Assembly: GCF_001942465.1 (NCBI RefSeq)
Contig: NZ_MKJY01000577.1
Span: 1 to 36,605, forward strand
Direction of reading: 5' to 3'
From: Actinomadura sp. CNU-125
Lineage (GTDB): Bacteria > Actinomycetota > Actinomycetes > Streptosporangiales > Streptosporangiaceae
DNA length: 36,605 bases
A program made the translations under genes and the position numbers. Position 1 is the first letter of the stretch; every line of letters begins with the position of its first letter. This document shows, in pieces, positions 35,066 through 36,605 of the stretch. The notes under the pieces are model-generated. The model had not been told where the DNA came from and did no database searches. It saw only the letters and a list, made by a program, of their open reading frames with translations.

Positions 35066-35122
35066 CCTGCGGCGTGTTGCCCTAACTCGGGCGCCTATAA
35101 GGGCAACACGCCGCAGATCAAC
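35061..35122. repeat. 62-bp palindromic hairpin, copy 2
   Basis: Same length, orientation and arms as the element at 3551; only the central 15 nt differ, and the same C/A arm mismatch is kept. Its first five bases, GTTGA, contain the TGA stop of the formate dehydrogenase gene. It lies between the convergent formate dehydrogenase and selD genes and would form a terminator-like hairpin in either transcript. Confidence 0.85.
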
Positions 35123-35146
35123 ATCGCGGCGGATCGCGGCGGGGGG

Positions 35147-36148
35147 CTAGCGGACGACGAGGGGGTGTTCGCCGGGCGGGAGCAGTTCGCCGATGACGGG
35201 GTGTCCCGGGAGTTCGCCCGCGACGAGGAGGCCGCCGGAGGTCTGCGCGTCGGCCAGCAGCAGCCGGGTGTCCTCGTCGGCGGCGCCGAAGTCGGTGTGC
35301 GGGGCGACCCAGCCGAGGTTGCGGCGGGTGCCGCCGCTGACGAACCCGTCCCGGACGGCGTCGCGGGCGCCGTCCAGGTACGGGACGCCCGCCGCGTCGA
35401 CCGCGGCGGTCACACCGGACGCGCGGGCGAGCTTGTACAGGTGGCCGAGCAGCCCGAAGCCGGTTACGTCGGTCGCGCAGCGGGCGCCCGCGCGCAGCGC
35501 GGCGGCGGACGCGTCCCGGTTCAGCGCCGTCATCGCCGCGACGGCCTGCGGGAACACCTCGCCGGTCGCCTTGTGCCGGTTGTTCAGGACGCCGACGCCG
35601 AGCGGCTTGGTGAGCGTGAGCGGCACCCCGGGGGCGCCGGTGTCGTTGCGCAGCAGCCGGTCCGGGTCGGCGACGCCCGTCACGGCCATGCCGTACTTGG
35701 GTTCGGGGTCGTCGACGCTGTGCCCGCCGCCGACGTGGCAGCCCGCGAGCGCGGCGACGTCGAGGCCGCCGCGCAGCACCTCCCGCGCGAGGTCGAACGG
35801 CAGGACCTCGCGCGGCCAGGCCAGCAGGTTGACGGCGACGAGCGGGCGCCCGCCGACGGCGTACACGTCCGAGAGGGCGTTCGCGGCGGCGACGCGCCCC
35901 CAGTCGTACGGGTCGTCGACGACGGGGGTGAAGAAGTCGGCGGTGGCGACGACCGCGTCCGGGGAGCCGGGCATCCGGACGACCGCGGCGTCGTCGCCGG
36001 TGTCGAGCCCGACGAGCAGTTCCCCGTTCGGGTCGCGGGGCGCGGCGGTCAGCCCGGCGACGACCTCCTCCAGCTCGCCGGGCGGGATCTTGCAGGCGCA
36101 GCCGCCGCCGTGCGCGTACCGCGTGAGCCGTTCGGCGGTGACGGTCAT
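35147..36148 (-). CDS. selD: Selenide, water dikinase (selenophosphate synthetase)
   Basis: A 333-residue SelD, making selenophosphate from selenide and ATP for selenocysteine synthesis. The N-terminal YAHGGGCACKIPP places Cys17 and Lys20 exactly as in E. coli SelD (the active-site Cys is Cys, not Sec). Further motifs: GLDTGDDAAVV, ATADFFTPVVDDPYDWGRVAAANALSDVYA, GGHSVDDPEPKYG and TDVTGFGLLGH. ATG at 36148 overlaps the selB stop (ATGA), so selB and selD are co-transcribed. It is convergent with the selenoprotein gene it serves. Confidence 0.95.
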   Translation of the reverse strand: MTVTAERLTRYAHGGGCACKIPPGELEEVVAGLTAAPRDPNGELLVGLDTGDDAAVVRMPGSPDAVVATADFFTPVVDDPYDWGRVAAANALSDVYAVGGRPLVAVNLLAWPREVLPFDLAREVLRGGLDVAALAGCHVGGGHSVDDPEPKYGMAVTGVADPDRLLRNDTGAPGVPLTLTKPLGVGVLNNRHKATGEVFPQAVAAMTALNRDASAAALRAGARCATDVTGFGLLGHLYKLARASGVTAAVDAAGVPYLDGARDAVRDGFVSGGTRRNLGWVAPHTDFGAADEDTRLLLADAQTSGGLLVAGELPGHPVIGELLPPGEHPLVVR

Positions 36149-36605
36149 GGTTTCCCTCCGGGTTCGCGGCAGCGTCGGCGCAGGTCGTCCACGCGGGTCG
36201 TGTAGCCGCGGGCGTCCAGGTGTTCCAGCAGCGGGACGGCCGTGCGGCGGGTGGTGCCGAGCGCGCGGCGGGCCTCGCTGAGCGTGAACGGCGGGTCGAG
36301 TTCGGCGAGCCGAGCGGCGGCGCGGGCATCGTCGCCGGGCAGCAGCACGATGCCGTCGCCGACCTTGAGCAGGGCGCCCGCGGCGGCGGCGCCGCGAGCA
36401 GCTTCGGGGTGAGGCCGAGTTCGGCGAGCCGGTTCGCGTCGGGCGCGCGGAACGGCGCCGCGGCGAGGTCGCGGCGGATCGCGTCCACCGCCGCGGCGAC
36501 GCGCGGCGGCAGTTGGGGGCGGCGTCCGTCGCGTAGAGGCGCCCGTCGCGGTGCCGGAGCGTCCGCGAGGGCCTCGATGAGCGCGCGTCGGGCAGGCCGA
36601 GCGCG
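36145..36605 (-). CDS. selB: Selenocysteine-specific elongation factor SelB, C-terminal part, frameshifted
   Basis: Only the 3' end lies in the window. Readable segments are VDAIRRDLAAAPFRAPDANRL and AELGLTPKLLAA, then GALLKVGDGIVLLPGDDARA, and PPFTLSEARRALGTTRRTAV followed by PLLEHLDARGYTTRV and DDLRRRC. These are the winged-helix repeats of the SelB C-terminus, which bind the SECIS hairpin. A break near 36381-36395 (probably one base missing in a G/C triplet run) separates the segments, and at least one more lies in 36500-36590. The GTPase domain would be beyond 36605. Confidence 0.85.
   Translation of the reverse strand, partial: RSACPTRAHRGPRGRSGTATGASTRRTPPPTAAARRRGGGRDPPRPRRGAVPRARREPARRTRPHPEAARGAAAAGALLKVGDGIVLLPGDDARAAARLAELDPPFTLSEARRALGTTRRTAVPLLEHLDARGYTTRVDDLRRRCREPGGKP

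Overview
The window is about 70% GC and reads as a chromosomal piece of a filamentous actinomycete. Pointers are a mycofactocin-type SDR, SCO6745-type and DUF6247-type proteins, an FprB-type ferredoxin/ferredoxin reductase fusion, GTG/TTG starts and ATGA/GTGA gene overlaps. An Actinomadura-like (Streptosporangiales) host is my guess, not something the sequence proves. No rRNA, tRNA, CRISPR array, insertion sequence or integrase is visible.

Region by region. (1) 1-9.7 kb is a catabolic locus. A leftward pair (mycofactocin-type SDR, aldehyde dehydrogenase) diverges from a rightward operon: CoA-transferase, MFS transporter, amidohydrolase, Cys-less thiolase-fold protein, DUF35 protein, TetR. A leftward cyclase/formamidase-like hydrolase follows. 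Three 13-bp palindromes of the form AGAA-N5-TTCT lie in the promoter regions of the three transcripts and may form one regulon. (2) 9.7-10.5 kb is a scar: a decayed second copy of the cyclase 3' end and a two-gene DUF6247/RelE-like pair, bracketed by an 18-bp direct repeat. (3) 10.5-20.5 kb is a sugar-acid locus: FadR-type GntR regulator, RbsB/RbsA/RbsC-type ABC importer, zinc alcohol dehydrogenase, mutarotase-like protein, SDR, galactonate dehydratase, KDPGal aldolase and KDGal kinase. This matches the De Ley-Doudoroff route for galactose/galactonate. (4) 20.5-23.7 kb holds a TetR divergent from an AurF-like diiron oxygenase and an FprB-type reductase, with a perfect inverted repeat on the oxygenase promoter. 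(5) 23.8-31.7 kb is mixed: DUF4184 membrane protein, an M20 peptidase-MFS pair divergent from a double Lrp-type regulator, MarR, an SCO6745-type protein and a secreted esterase. (6) 31.8-36.6 kb is a selenium locus: a formate dehydrogenase whose in-frame TGA is a selenocysteine codon followed by a bacterial SECIS hairpin, convergent with selD and the 3' end of selB.

A 62-bp near-perfect palindrome occurs twice, after the CoA-transferase and at the end of the formate dehydrogenase gene. In the second copy it supplies the stop codon.

Many genes (at least 15) carry frameshifts, mostly single-base, nearly all in G/C-only runs. Undoing them restores normal family lengths. I read them as sequence errors rather than decay, and I annotate the affected genes as single coding regions with the break stated.
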